A stretch of DNA of 64,000 nt from Halohasta litchfieldiae (lineage in GTDB: Archaea; Halobacteriota; Halobacteria; Halobacteriales; Haloferacaceae). The stretch lies in NCBI RefSeq assembly GCF_002788215.1, contig NZ_CP024845.1, positions 3,162,001 to 3,226,000 on the forward strand. The letters are read 5' to 3'. How positions within the stretch are numbered: the stretch's first letter is position 1; the number at the start of each line of letters is the position of its first letter. Below, in pieces: positions 17,095 through 25,614 of this stretch. Under the pieces are notes generated by a model. It was not told the origin of the DNA, made no database searches, and saw nothing but the letters and a program-made list of their open reading frames with translations. A program made the position numbers and the translations under genes.

Positions 17095-17426
17095 GACCAG
17101 CCCCTCGTCACGTTGATGGGTTCGGACGGTTCCGTACGTCCGACATCTTCGGCTGGCGGATAACTGCACAACAGTCGGTCGGTGTCGTCGGTGCCTAACG
17201 TGTTCGTGGCCGTCCGCGGCTCCCCGTCGACGACCGTATCGAAGACAGCGGTGTGGCATTCCACCAGCTCGGCGGCGACCGCTTGGCTGTGTCCGAACTC
17301 GGCCTGTCCGTTTTCCGCCGGGACGCCCTGTGTCTGATACCGAGTACACGCGAGCACAATGCATCCAAACAACAGCATGGCTCCGACCTGCAGCGACTGC
17401 CCTCGTCGGTCGGCGCCGAATATCAT
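17091..17426 (-). CDS. Short pilin-like/DUF-type secreted protein, possibly truncated
   Basis: Starting at M-I-F-G-A-D-R-R-G-Q-S gives about 111 residues. R-G-Q-S-L-Q-V-G-A-M-L-L-F-G followed by a hydrophobic helix resembles the N-terminal module of a haloarchaeal secreted family in which the text V-P-A-E-N-G-Q-A-E-F-G-H-S-Q follows the helix. In relatives I recall, several hundred residues come after this module. Here the protein stops at T-R-G-W-S and the TGA overlaps the ATG of the 1004-residue gene. It may be a genuine minor pilin coupled to the large gene, or the stump of a longer gene. Family recollection is from memory. Confidence 0.55.
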   Translation of the reverse strand: MIFGADRRGQSLQVGAMLLFGCIVLACTRYQTQGVPAENGQAEFGHSQAVAAELVECHTAVFDTVVDGEPRTATNTLGTDDTDRLLCSYPPAEDVGRTEPSEPINVTRGWS

Positions 17427-17554
17427 TAGGACATGAGTGATTCCTACATGATTAAAAATATGTTGAAAATCATTACATGATTTAGCATCTACAGAAGCGG
17501 CTCTCGGATACACAGGATACGGTGATTAAGAGTGGCTGTCGACGCCCACCGTTC
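17427..17554. promoter_or_regulatory. Gap upstream of the pilin-like pair
   Basis: This AT-rich stretch (notably 17441-17485) upstream of the minus-strand pilin-like pair carries TATA-like minus-strand sequence such as TTTTTAAT near 17448-17458. It is the likely promoter. Confidence 0.4.
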
Positions 17555-17625
17555 AGGCGTCGAGTTGTTCTGATCGACTTCCGGCGTCGAATTGTTCTAT
17601 TCGATTTCAGGCGTCGAGTTTCCGT
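17555..17625. repeat. 27-bp tandem repeat (2.6 copies) running out of the tyrS 3' end
   Basis: Units lie at 17555-17581 and 17582-17608, with a partial third from 17609 that is the tyrS stop region. Each starts A/C-GGCGTCGA-A/G-TT and ends ATTC-type sequence. The third unit contains the tyrS stop codon, so the repeat has duplicated the gene's terminal codons into the intergenic space. Confidence 0.75.
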
Positions 17626-18593
17626 CGACCGGGCTCGATCAGGTCGTCGAGGGCGTCGGCAAGCGCGCCTTTGGCGTCCATCGGGTGGAGTTCGCCGGAC
17701 TCCATCTCGGCTTCAAGAGCCTCGTAGCTATCGTATTCGAGGTCGCCGCCGTACTCGTCGGGTCGCTCGACGACGACCGTCGACACCCGTGGGAAGACGT
17801 GGTATTTGAACAGCTGCAGGACGGGATTTTCGCGGTCCTCACCGTCGTCGGTTGGCTCCGGATCGGCTGTCGGCGGGCAGTAGGCGTCGTTGACTTTCTC
17901 GCTGATTTCCTCGGTGGTGTCGTCCATCGAAATCGTCACCCCGTCGCTGGACGACATCTTGCCGACACCGGTCGACAAGTCAGCGATAATCGGCGTGTGG
18001 AGCGCGGGTCGGACCTCATAATCGAGGTCTGGGAGCGTCTCGCGGGCGAGCATGTGGACCTTCCGCTGGTCAAGGCCGCCGACAGCGAGGTCGACATCGA
18101 GATATTCGATGTCGAGTGCCTGCATCAGTGGGTAGACCATCTGGGAGACCTTGGCGTGGTCGCCGCGCTGGATCTCGGCCATCGAGCGCTTGGCCCGCGA
18201 CAGCGTCGTCGACAGTTCGGCCGCGTGCAGGTCGAGGGTGTACTCCTCGTCGAGTTGGAACTCCGAGCCAAGGACGAACTCGGTTTTGTCTTCGTCCAGC
18301 CCGTAGGCGATGAACTGGGCTTGCATCCGGTCGGCGGTCTCGCGGATCTCCTCGAAGGAGCCTTTGTCATTCAAATAGGCGTGGACATCAGCCAACAGGA
18401 CCGTCACCTCGAAGCCCGCCTCCTGAAGATCGATCAGTTTCGTCGCCGTCAGCATGTGGCCGATGTGGAGGACGCCGGAGGGTTCGTAGCCGACATAGGC
18501 TCGCTTGCCCTCGGGGTCGTTGGCTAGCGTGCGAACCTCGTCTTCGGTGACCACCTCATCGGCATTCCGGGTGATCAGCTCGTAGGCGTCCAT
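17607..18593 (-). CDS. tyrS: Tyrosyl-tRNA synthetase
   Basis: The 328-residue class I synthetase attaches tyrosine to tRNA-Tyr. H-I-G-H lies at 43-46 and K-M-S-S-S at 212-216. G-Y-E-P-S-G at 35-40 and the Y-P-L-M-Q segment near 154-158 are typical of the archaeal/eukaryotic TyrRS. The protein lacks the bacterial S4-like C-terminal domain, as expected for archaea. The 3' end of the gene is part of a small tandem repeat. Confidence 0.96.
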   Translation of the reverse strand: MDAYELITRNADEVVTEDEVRTLANDPEGKRAYVGYEPSGVLHIGHMLTATKLIDLQEAGFEVTVLLADVHAYLNDKGSFEEIRETADRMQAQFIAYGLDEDKTEFVLGSEFQLDEEYTLDLHAAELSTTLSRAKRSMAEIQRGDHAKVSQMVYPLMQALDIEYLDVDLAVGGLDQRKVHMLARETLPDLDYEVRPALHTPIIADLSTGVGKMSSSDGVTISMDDTTEEISEKVNDAYCPPTADPEPTDDGEDRENPVLQLFKYHVFPRVSTVVVERPDEYGGDLEYDSYEALEAEMESGELHPMDAKGALADALDDLIEPGRRKLDA

Positions 18594-18777
18594 ACGTCAC
18601 CCTCGGCACAGCCATGTAAAATGACTTCTGAATGGCGTCGCTGCTGTGCTGGGATGTATGAGACGATCTGTCATATAACCTGCCAGTTTTGGTATGTATC
18701 TGGCTTAGATATAGTTGTAATTCTACTGTAGTCTGGTAATAAACGATACTGTCAACCGGGTGCTACAATCTATCTGG

Positions 18778-19524
18778 ATGGTAGACAATACGAATAGCGG
18801 CAGTCAACAGTCCAATGCAGCAACCAACAGACGGCGGTTTCTCGGCGGCGCTGCTGGCGCACTCGGAGTCGTCGGCGTTGGCGGCGCGTTCACGATGCCA
18901 GTCGCTGCGGGCGACGATCCAGCAACCACGGGCGATGACGAACCCCCAACAGCCGTCGACAGCGATTTCGATGACGACGTCGACATCCTCAACTACGCCC
19001 TCACACTCGAATACCTCGAAGCCGAGTTCTACGAGCAGGCTCTCGACAACATCGACCAGGATGACTTGCTCGATAACAAGGTCGTCAAACACGTCGGCGG
19101 CGATGCTGTCGACTCCTATGGCGACGAGATTCTCGACTACGTGTACGAAGAAATAGAGACGATTCAGGAACACGAAGAGATCCACGCCGAAACCCTCGAG
19201 TCGGTCATCACTGATCTCGGTGGCGACCCGGTCGACGAGCCGGAGTTCGACTTCGGCGAGGCGGTCGAAGAGCCGATGGCGTTCATCGAGACCGCCGCAG
19301 CGCTCGAAGATACGGGTGTCGCAGCCTACGCAGGCGCGGCCACCGAAATCGAGAACGCGGACCTCATCGCTCCCGCACTGAGTATCCACAGTGTCGAAGG
19401 TCGACACGCATCGTTCGTCCGCGTGCTGGGCGGGCAGAGTGGCTTCCCCAACGCCTTCGATTACCCACTCTCCCGGGCAGATGTCGAGGAACTCGCTGGG
19501 CAGTTCATCGTCGAAGACGACTAA
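18778..19524 (+). CDS. Tat-exported ferritin-like domain protein
   Basis: From the ATG at 18778 the protein has 248 residues and a twin-arginine signal, N-R-R-R-F-L-G-G at 17-24, followed by a hydrophobic Ala/Gly segment and a likely cleavage near A-A-G. A GTG at 18760 would only add six residues. The mature part starts with an acidic linker and then has a four-helix ferritin-like pattern: L-N-Y-A-L-T-L-E-Y-L-E-A-E-F-Y, E-H-E-E-I-H and V-E-G-R-H-A-S. These E-x-x-H motifs fit the Ferritin_2 family. The role, perhaps iron or oxidative-stress handling outside the cell, is not established. Confidence 0.85.
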   Translation: MVDNTNSGSQQSNAATNRRRFLGGAAGALGVVGVGGAFTMPVAAGDDPATTGDDEPPTAVDSDFDDDVDILNYALTLEYLEAEFYEQALDNIDQDDLLDNKVVKHVGGDAVDSYGDEILDYVYEEIETIQEHEEIHAETLESVITDLGGDPVDEPEFDFGEAVEEPMAFIETAAALEDTGVAAYAGAATEIENADLIAPALSIHSVEGRHASFVRVLGGQSGFPNAFDYPLSRADVEELAGQFIVEDD

Positions 19525-19566
19525 GGGCGCTCAGTTCGACAGTGCTGAAACGGGACTGCATCTAGC

Positions 19567-19612
19567 ACCCCTACTGGGGTCTTTGACAGGCAACCCGAAC
19601 GGACTGGTTCGG
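19567..19612. terminator. Bidirectional terminator-like hairpins between convergent genes
   Basis: Two stem-loops lie between the ferritin-like gene and the converging DUF460 gene: ACCCC-TACT-GGGGT at 19567-19580 followed by CTTTG, and CCGAAC-GGACTG-GTTCGG at 19595-19612, ending at the neighbour's stop. Confidence 0.5.
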
Positions 19613-21586
19613 CTAGCTCCCGCTGCTTTTCGTATCCGCCCGGTGTTCGCTGATGAGTTCGTCGACCATACTCGCGTTCTGTTCGCGTCTGCGTTCCTCG
19701 GCCCGGCGCTCCCACTCCTTGATGACGGCCTCGATTTCCTCGTCGTCGACGACCGCCAGTTCATCGATCTCCTGAATCGAGACATCGTCGGCTGGCCCAA
19801 CCGGAATCCCAGATTCAAAAAGCACCTCGTCGGCCGCATCCGACAGCCCGCCATCTCGCAGCACGACCCGCGGATCGGTCGCTGCGAGCCGTTCGGCGGT
19901 GCTTCGACCGGCTCCCGAGGCGTCGCGGAAGTAGACGATATCGCCGCTGGAGAGGCCGATTTCCTCGTCGACCGCCTCAATATCGCGTTTCGTGAACTGA
20001 TCGACGATTTTGACCGAGACGAGGTTCCGGTCGCCCGCCACGTCGTCGACGTTCGAGTGATCGAGCTTCCACAGTTCCTTGAGGCGATCCAACTTCGATG
20101 CCATCTCCTCGGCGCGCGCTTCGGCCTCGTCACGCTCGCGTTCGAGCCGGTCGGTCTCCCGCTGGAGCCGCGAGACCTCCCGGCGCTCGCGGGCCTCCTG
20201 CCGTTCTTGGCGTTTGGCGGTCGACAGTTCCTCTTTGTACTGTTCAATCGTTTCTTCTCGCTTGTCGAGTTCCGTCTCCAGTTCGTCGTTGTGCGACTGG
20301 AGCCGCTCGACTTGGGCCTCTAACTCCTTGATCCGCTGTTCCTCGTCGGAGAGTTCGCGTGGCTCATGGGTCGACTCCTCCTCGTCGGGTTCGGGCTCGT
20401 CCGACAACTCTCGCAGGGCGGCCTCAACCGAGGCCCCACCAACTACATGGGCGATCACTTCTTCGCGGTCGAACTGCCGAGGCGTCTTCTGGGCGATCCG
20501 GTCGAACTGGTCTTCGTGATCGTCGTAGGCGTACAGCGCGGCGGCCATCGCATCCCGCTCGTGGTCGTTTTCGTACTCGTGGTCTCGCGTCCGGTGGACC
20601 TTTTCGTCTATCGGAATGTCGCTCGGTGGTTCCCACCCCGTCGCATCGAAGCTCCGCCGGAACTTTTCGACCGTCTGGGGCATCGGCGTCACGTCGGCGG
20701 CGACGATAAGCGGTCGACCGCGGTCGATGAGCCACTCGGTGAGTTCGGCTGTGTCGGCGGTGCGGCTCGAAAACCGATCCAACACCCGCCCATCGAGGGA
20801 GACGACCGCTGCCGCGGTGGTCGTCCCGGGGTCGATGCCGACGATCACCCGATCCCGGCGCTTCACGAGCGGTTCGTAGCTGATCCCATCCCGTCGTTCG
20901 CGTTCGATCTCGATCCGCGTGTCACCGGAGCGATGGGTCGACACCGGCAACTCGGAGGGCGTCGCTTCGACGGTAAAGATCGCATTCGAGTAGCCGCCGT
21001 ACTTCTCGGTGACGTCGGCCTCGAACTCCAGATTCGCCTTGGTGAGCTTGGATTCGACTTTCCGGGCCATCTTCTTGACACTGCCGTGAATCCGGCGCGT
21101 GTAGCGGTCTTGGCTCCAGCCACCCTTGCCGGTCGACCGGCCACGGGCGACCTTGACAGTCGTCGTATTCGTAAACGCCGAGACTTCACAGCCGACGTTG
21201 GCGGCCGCGAGGCGGGCGGCGGCCTCGGCTTCCTTCATCGGTTTTTTGCCGTAGGGGACGCCGTGACGGGCAGCGACCCGCGAGAGCGGTTCGGGCCGCT
21301 CGTCGCCGGTTACTTGAACGAGCGTGGTTGCGGAGGGAAGCCTGCGGAGAAAGCCGACGAGTGCGTCTTTGTCTTCGGCCAGTTCGTAGGCGTTGTCGGT
21401 CGCCAGCAGCGCTGGCTCTTCGTTGTTGATGAGTCGACAGAGCTTGCGGAACGAAACCACGTCCCGTTGTATCTCGCCGTCATCCAGCACCGCGAGCGCA
21501 TAAGATGGCGCATCGCCGCGGATGTCGCCGCTCTGGATGTCGACGCCGAACACCGGCCCGTCGAGTGCGTTCGTCCGGACGGTCAC
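19613..21586 (-). CDS. DUF460 protein: RNase H-like nuclease domain with coiled coil
   Basis: The 657-residue protein has two RNase H-like portions, one starting F-G-V-D-I-Q-S-G-D near residue 13 and a second starting V-I-V-G-I-D-P-G-T-T-T near 248, the latter with H-E-R-D-A-M-A-A-A near 343. A charged coiled coil spans about 415-510. A C-terminal region with V-V-D-D-E-E and a basic end follows. This is the archaeal DUF460 architecture, thought to be a nucleic-acid-processing nuclease of unknown pathway. It stands alone between convergent and divergent neighbours. Confidence 0.85.
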   Translation of the reverse strand: MTVRTNALDGPVFGVDIQSGDIRGDAPSYALAVLDDGEIQRDVVSFRKLCRLINNEEPALLATDNAYELAEDKDALVGFLRRLPSATTLVQVTGDERPEPLSRVAARHGVPYGKKPMKEAEAAARLAAANVGCEVSAFTNTTTVKVARGRSTGKGGWSQDRYTRRIHGSVKKMARKVESKLTKANLEFEADVTEKYGGYSNAIFTVEATPSELPVSTHRSGDTRIEIERERRDGISYEPLVKRRDRVIVGIDPGTTTAAAVVSLDGRVLDRFSSRTADTAELTEWLIDRGRPLIVAADVTPMPQTVEKFRRSFDATGWEPPSDIPIDEKVHRTRDHEYENDHERDAMAAALYAYDDHEDQFDRIAQKTPRQFDREEVIAHVVGGASVEAALRELSDEPEPDEEESTHEPRELSDEEQRIKELEAQVERLQSHNDELETELDKREETIEQYKEELSTAKRQERQEARERREVSRLQRETDRLERERDEAEARAEEMASKLDRLKELWKLDHSNVDDVAGDRNLVSVKIVDQFTKRDIEAVDEEIGLSSGDIVYFRDASGAGRSTAERLAATDPRVVLRDGGLSDAADEVLFESGIPVGPADDVSIQEIDELAVVDDEEIEAVIKEWERRAEERRREQNASMVDELISEHRADTKSSGS

Positions 21587-21655
21587 ACTACTGATAGAAC
21601 GGCACGCAGTAAATACTCCACGCCGTGGCGGGTTCCCCTTGGTCGATACGCGGCT

Positions 21656-22072
21656 CTACTCGGCGGTCGCCGACGCGGTATCGTGACCACCGATTGGACT
21701 GGCCGTCGTCAGCACCCGAACCACGTCTGCCAGTGAGGCACCCATCGCCGGACCCTCTTTGTGGACGAATGCGTGGTACGAGACCGAGTCGGGAAGCTGA
21801 GAGCGGGGACGATCAGATGCCAGCACGACTGGGAGTGCAGGCCGTTCGGCGCGGATCGCACGGTGGAGGCCGCGAGTGCCGTGGTGTGAGAGGTCGGTGT
21901 CCAACACGACACAGTCGACCGCGTTGTCAGTGATCTGTGAGCGGGCTCTCGACAGCGTCGCCACACAGTCGACTGTCATATCGGGGTATCGGTCGACGGC
22001 GGCGGTCGTGTAGTCGCCGAAAAGCGAGTCAGCAGTGACCACGAGCAGTCTGACCGCGGGTGTGACCGTCAT
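21656..22072 (-). CDS. Response-regulator receiver-like protein
   Basis: From the ATG at 22072 the protein has 138 residues; an in-frame ATG at 22099 would give 147. The fold reads like a CheY-type receiver: R-L-L-V-V-T-A-D near the start, V-V-L-D-T-D-L at the phosphoacceptor position, V-V-L-A-S-D after it and F-V-H-K-E-G with the conserved lysine. The first acidic pair is reduced to one Asp, so phosphorylation is uncertain. No kinase lies next to it. It may be a divergent single-domain regulator. Confidence 0.6.
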   Translation of the reverse strand: MTVTPAVRLLVVTADSLFGDYTTAAVDRYPDMTVDCVATLSRARSQITDNAVDCVVLDTDLSHHGTRGLHRAIRAERPALPVVLASDRPRSQLPDSVSYHAFVHKEGPAMGASLADVVRVLTTASPIGGHDTASATAE

Positions 22073-22162
22073 ATATAGTTCGTCGTGACCGCGGCTCAAA
22101 ACCGCTGCTAAGAGGGCTATTGTGTGCTCTATAGTCGTCGCAATTACTCCGGTGAGGTCATG

Positions 22163-23092
22163 CTACTCGTCGGGAAACGGCAGATCGAGCGTCTGGCCAT
22201 CGCGGGCGACGAACACTTCGCCGTCGAACGTCGACTCGGCATCCTGCTTGATCGGCGAGGAGTCGGCCCCATACCGTGAGGAAATATGCGTCAACGCGAG
22301 TCGCTGAACCCCGGCGCGGGCGGCGATCTCCCCGGCTTCGCCGCCGGTCGAGTGAGCGGTTTTGCGGGCGCGGTCGGTGTTGTCGGCCGCGAACGTTCCA
22401 TCGTGGATCAACAGGTCAGCGTCCTCGGCGATCTCGACGGTTGCGTCGACCGGTCGCGTGTCACCCGTATAGACGACTTTTCGGCCGGGACGTGGCTCGC
22501 CGACGACTTCCGCGGGGTCGACCACGCGGCCGTCGTCGAGTTCGACCGACTCGCCAGCGTGGAGTCGACCGTAGGCCGGTCCCGGCGGAATTCCCAGTTC
22601 TTCTTCGGCTTTCTGGCGGTCGAACCGGCCGGGGCGGTCGTCCTCGATCAGCGCGTAGCCGACCGCGTTGGTCTGGTGGTGCGTCTGGAAGGCTCGGACT
22701 TCGTACTCGTCGGCCTCGTGGGCGAGGTCCCCGGCACTGACCTCAACGATCTCGACCGGAAACGCCGGTGTGTAGTCGCCGACCGTGAGCAGGGTCTCGA
22801 TATCGTGGCCCGAACCTTGTGGCGTATAGATCGTCAGTGGCTCGTCCCGTCCGTTGAAGCTCCAACTCTGGACGAGTCCGGGAATCCCGAGAATGTGGTC
22901 ACCGTGGAGATGCGTAACGAAGAGATGAGAGACGTCGAACCCGGTACCGAACCGCATCATCTGGCGCTGTGTGCCCTCGCCACAGTCGAACAGGAGTCCG
23001 TCGCCCTCGCGGTTGATAAAGATGGCACTCGGAGCCCGGTCGGTCGTCGGAACGGCCCCGCTGGTGCCGAGAAAGGTCACACGTAACGACAT
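22163..23092 (-). CDS. rnz: Ribonuclease Z
   Basis: With the start M-S-L-R-V-T-F-L-G-T-S-G the protein has 309 residues, the usual RNase Z length. It cleaves tRNA precursors at their 3' ends. The metallo-beta-lactamase motif T-H-L-H-G-D-H near residue 60 binds two zinc ions. F-D-C-G-E-G-T-Q-R-Q near 37-46, Y-T-G-D-T-R and the C-terminal L-T-H-I-S-S-R-Y are all RNase Z signatures. Upstream in-frame codons are Arg-rich and unlikely to be translated. Confidence 0.95.
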   Translation of the reverse strand: MSLRVTFLGTSGAVPTTDRAPSAIFINREGDGLLFDCGEGTQRQMMRFGTGFDVSHLFVTHLHGDHILGIPGLVQSWSFNGRDEPLTIYTPQGSGHDIETLLTVGDYTPAFPVEIVEVSAGDLAHEADEYEVRAFQTHHQTNAVGYALIEDDRPGRFDRQKAEEELGIPPGPAYGRLHAGESVELDDGRVVDPAEVVGEPRPGRKVVYTGDTRPVDATVEIAEDADLLIHDGTFAADNTDRARKTAHSTGGEAGEIAARAGVQRLALTHISSRYGADSSPIKQDAESTFDGEVFVARDGQTLDLPFPDE

Positions 23093-23411
23093 AGCAACCA
23101 GTCGACCGCGGGCGACTAAACGCCCTTCGGAACGCACGCTGCCCGTCGACTGCTCCTGTCGGCTTCAAATCCCGCATCTCTACCCATATTATTCGTGAAA
23201 TTACCAGTTGTCGACTGGATTATCAGCCGGAACCCACCGAATCAACACGAATACTGACAGATAGGCTGGCGTGTATACAATATACAGGCAGTAAGCTACC
23301 CCGAATGTCAGTCGAGAGCGGCAACGAACTGGAACAGTCGTCTCGGTTTATTCATCGCGGGCTGAACTCCCTTGCTACCGCGTTCCCAGTGTGGGAGACG
23401 CGAGATAATCC
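23093..23411. other. Intergenic region between rnz and the acidic secreted protein
   Basis: This 319-base divergent gap has no credible gene. AT-rich islands at 23181-23200 and around 23270-23290 (TGTATACAATATACAGG, partly palindromic) may hold the two promoters. Confidence 0.4.
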
Positions 23412-25517
23412 ATGTATGAGCTCAGATCAGTTGGCGTGATCGTACTCGCAACGTTGGTACTGCTGTCGACGGGACTGGCAGGCGTCGCCGTCGCGGCCGA
23501 CGCCCCCTCGCCCGCAGTGTTGCAGGCCGACAGTGGCGAAATCACCGTCGACGAGGAGACCGACGACAGCGAGAGCGACGAACCCGAAGCCGACGACCCC
23601 GGCGACTCCTTCGAGATCACTGACCTCGACGCGCCGGAGACAGTCGCAGTCGGCGAGACAGTGACAGTAACCGCGACGGTAACTAATCCCAACGCATTCG
23701 AGACGAACCAGTCGGTCGAGTTCCGGCTCGACGGCGATGTGGTCGACCGACAGACCCTCGAAATCGAGGGCCAAGCCGACCGAACCATCTCGATTGGGGT
23801 CGACTCCGAGGAAATCGGTGTCGGAAACTTCATTCACGGCTTGCTGACGACCGACCGCGGCGAGCTGGCGACCCTCGAAATCATCCCATTTGCCGAGGTC
23901 GACTTCGATGATCAAGAGACCGACGGCGAGTCACTTGTCGTCGACAGCGCGACGCTCTCGGAGGGCGGCTTCGTCGCGATCTACGACGATGATGGCGACC
24001 TCGTCGGCGTCTCGGAGCATCTCGATGAGGGAGACCACGAAGATATCGAGGTCGAACTGTTCGACGAGGACCGCGACATCGAATTCGACGGCGATGAGCT
24101 CGACGACGGCGACTCCGACCTGACTGCCGTTGTGCATCTCGATTCCGATGACGACGAGGCGTTCGTCTTCGCTGAAGACGACAGCCTCGACCAGCCGTAT
24201 GTCGACGTCGACGGTGAACCGATCAGCGACAGCGCAACCGTGACGGTGCCAGTCGAAGAGGATGAGGCAGACGACGAAGACGAAGCAGATGACGAAGCCG
24301 ACGATGAGGACGAAGCTGATGGAGAGGACGGAGCAGACGGTGAGGACGGAACAGACGGCGAAGACGAAGCAGACGGCGAAGACGAATCGGGCGACGAGGA
24401 TGAGGCGAACAACGATGTAGACAGTGACGACGCAGCCGCAACGATCACAGCCGTCGTCGATTTTAGGGATCAGGAGACCGACAGCGAGTCAGTTGTCGTC
24501 GACTCCGCCGTTGTTCCGGTCGATGGCTACGTGGCCATCTACGAGGGCGAGGACATCATCGGTGTCTCCGACTATCTCGACGCGGGCGAGGAGGCCAGAG
24601 ATATACAGATCGACCTGTTCGACGTTCGCAGCGCTTCATTCGACCGCGAGCGCCTGACAGAAGACACCACGCTAACGGCAGTCCTCCACGAGGAAACCAG
24701 CGGCAACGAGAAGTTCGATCACGTCAGAAACGACATTCGCGACGGGCCAGTTGTCGACGACGAGGGCACCCCCGTTTCTGACACAGCCGAAATCACGGTT
24801 CCAGCACTCGAAACGGAGTCCGAACAGAGCGATGCTGAAGAGAGCGATTCCGAAGAGAGCGATTCCGAAGAGGACGATATCGAAAACAACGGTGAGACGG
24901 AATCCGCGTCCGATGATGATGACGATAGCGACGACACGGAACTGATCGAAGACGCGGAGTCAGACACCGACGACAATGTTGATTCTGACGAGGAAGACAG
25001 TGACGCGTCCAGCGACGACTCACCGGACGACAACGATGCCGAATCAGACAGTATGGAAGACGACTCCGAGGGGGAACCGGTCGACGAAAGCAACGAGACG
25101 GATGCTGAAGAAGACGAATCCGACAACGAGAGCGACGAGACGGATGAAGAAGATGACGGTGACGGCGTAGACGACGAAGACGAGGTAGACGACGAAGACG
25201 AGGTAGACGACGAAGACGAGGTAGATGACGAAGACGAAGCTGACGACGAGGATGAAGCAGATGACGAAGATGAATCCGACGACGAAGACGAGGCAGATGA
25301 CGAGGACGAAGCAGACGACGAAGACGAGGCAGATGACGAGGACGAAGCAGACGACGAAGACGAGGCAGATGACGAGGACGAAGCAGACGACGAAGACGGA
25401 GCTGACGACGAAGACGAGGCAGATGACGAAGATGAAGCAGATGACGAGGACGAAGCAGACGACGAAGACGAGGCAGACGACGAAGATGAAGCAGATGACG
25501 AAGATGAATCCGAGTAA
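23412..25517 (+). CDS. Secreted, extremely acidic protein with two DUF7282-like domains and a D-D-E-D-E-A repeat tail
   Basis: The 701-residue protein starts with a Sec signal (hydrophobic V-G-V-I-V-L-A-T-L-V-L-L, cleavage likely after A-V-A-A). A CARDB-like beta domain follows (V-T-V-T-A-T-V-T-N near 78-86). Two related domains each open with D-x-Q-E-T-D and contain V-V-D-S-A, G-F/Y-V-A-I-Y and G-V-S-x-x-L-D; I associate these with DUF7282. They are separated and followed by Asp/Glu low-complexity linkers. The last ~115 residues are 19 hexads of D-D-E-D-E-A/V/S/G. No transmembrane or sortase-like anchor is visible at the C-terminus. A calcium- or surface-binding role is only a guess. Confidence 0.8.
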   Translation: MYELRSVGVIVLATLVLLSTGLAGVAVAADAPSPAVLQADSGEITVDEETDDSESDEPEADDPGDSFEITDLDAPETVAVGETVTVTATVTNPNAFETNQSVEFRLDGDVVDRQTLEIEGQADRTISIGVDSEEIGVGNFIHGLLTTDRGELATLEIIPFAEVDFDDQETDGESLVVDSATLSEGGFVAIYDDDGDLVGVSEHLDEGDHEDIEVELFDEDRDIEFDGDELDDGDSDLTAVVHLDSDDDEAFVFAEDDSLDQPYVDVDGEPISDSATVTVPVEEDEADDEDEADDEADDEDEADGEDGADGEDGTDGEDEADGEDESGDEDEANNDVDSDDAAATITAVVDFRDQETDSESVVVDSAVVPVDGYVAIYEGEDIIGVSDYLDAGEEARDIQIDLFDVRSASFDRERLTEDTTLTAVLHEETSGNEKFDHVRNDIRDGPVVDDEGTPVSDTAEITVPALETESEQSDAEESDSEESDSEEDDIENNGETESASDDDDDSDDTELIEDAESDTDDNVDSDEEDSDASSDDSPDDNDAESDSMEDDSEGEPVDESNETDAEEDESDNESDETDEEDDGDGVDDEDEVDDEDEVDDEDEVDDEDEADDEDEADDEDESDDEDEADDEDEADDEDEADDEDEADDEDEADDEDEADDEDGADDEDEADDEDEADDEDEADDEDEADDEDEADDEDESE
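25170..25511 (+). repeat. 18-bp minisatellite, 19 units, encoding the acidic tail
   Basis: Nineteen consecutive 18-bp units of the form GAY-GAC-GAR-GAY-GAR-GYN code for the tail. Two unit types alternate, making an exact 36-bp higher-order repeat three times in a row at 25278-25385, which suggests recent expansion by slippage or unequal exchange. Confidence 0.92.
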
Positions 25518-25614
25518 CAAGAACAGATATTGAAGACGGTACAGTTCTGGATTCTGTGCTATAGTCTTTTATTTGACACACCGCGAGACGTGAGGACTGA
25601 CAGTCGACTCCCAC

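Noticed and set aside
17095-17364. 90-residue upstream extension of the large surface protein
   Set aside because: Arg-rich sequence overlapping the short pilin-like gene in another frame; the M-M-D-R-G-Q-S start gives a proper leader.
17592-18527. 311-codon plus-strand frame opposite tyrS
   Set aside because: Antisense shadow of tyrS, whose HIGH and KMSSS motifs are intact.
20366-21736. 456-codon plus-strand open frame opposite the DUF460 gene
   Set aside because: Antisense shadow; the minus strand carries recognisable RNase H-like motifs and a coiled coil.
25170-25511. Possible CRISPR array
   Set aside because: The 18-bp units are directly adjacent with no unique spacers and lie in frame in a coding sequence.
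25044-25520. Very hydrophobic minus-strand open frame that looks like a membrane protein
   Set aside because: It is the antisense reading of the GAC/GAA minisatellite, which always gives Val/Phe/Ile/Leu runs. No start region or helix pattern of a real membrane protein.
24793-25614. Leu/Arg-rich minus-strand open frame over the acidic repeat
   Set aside because: Another frame of the same repeat; composition is a repeat artefact.
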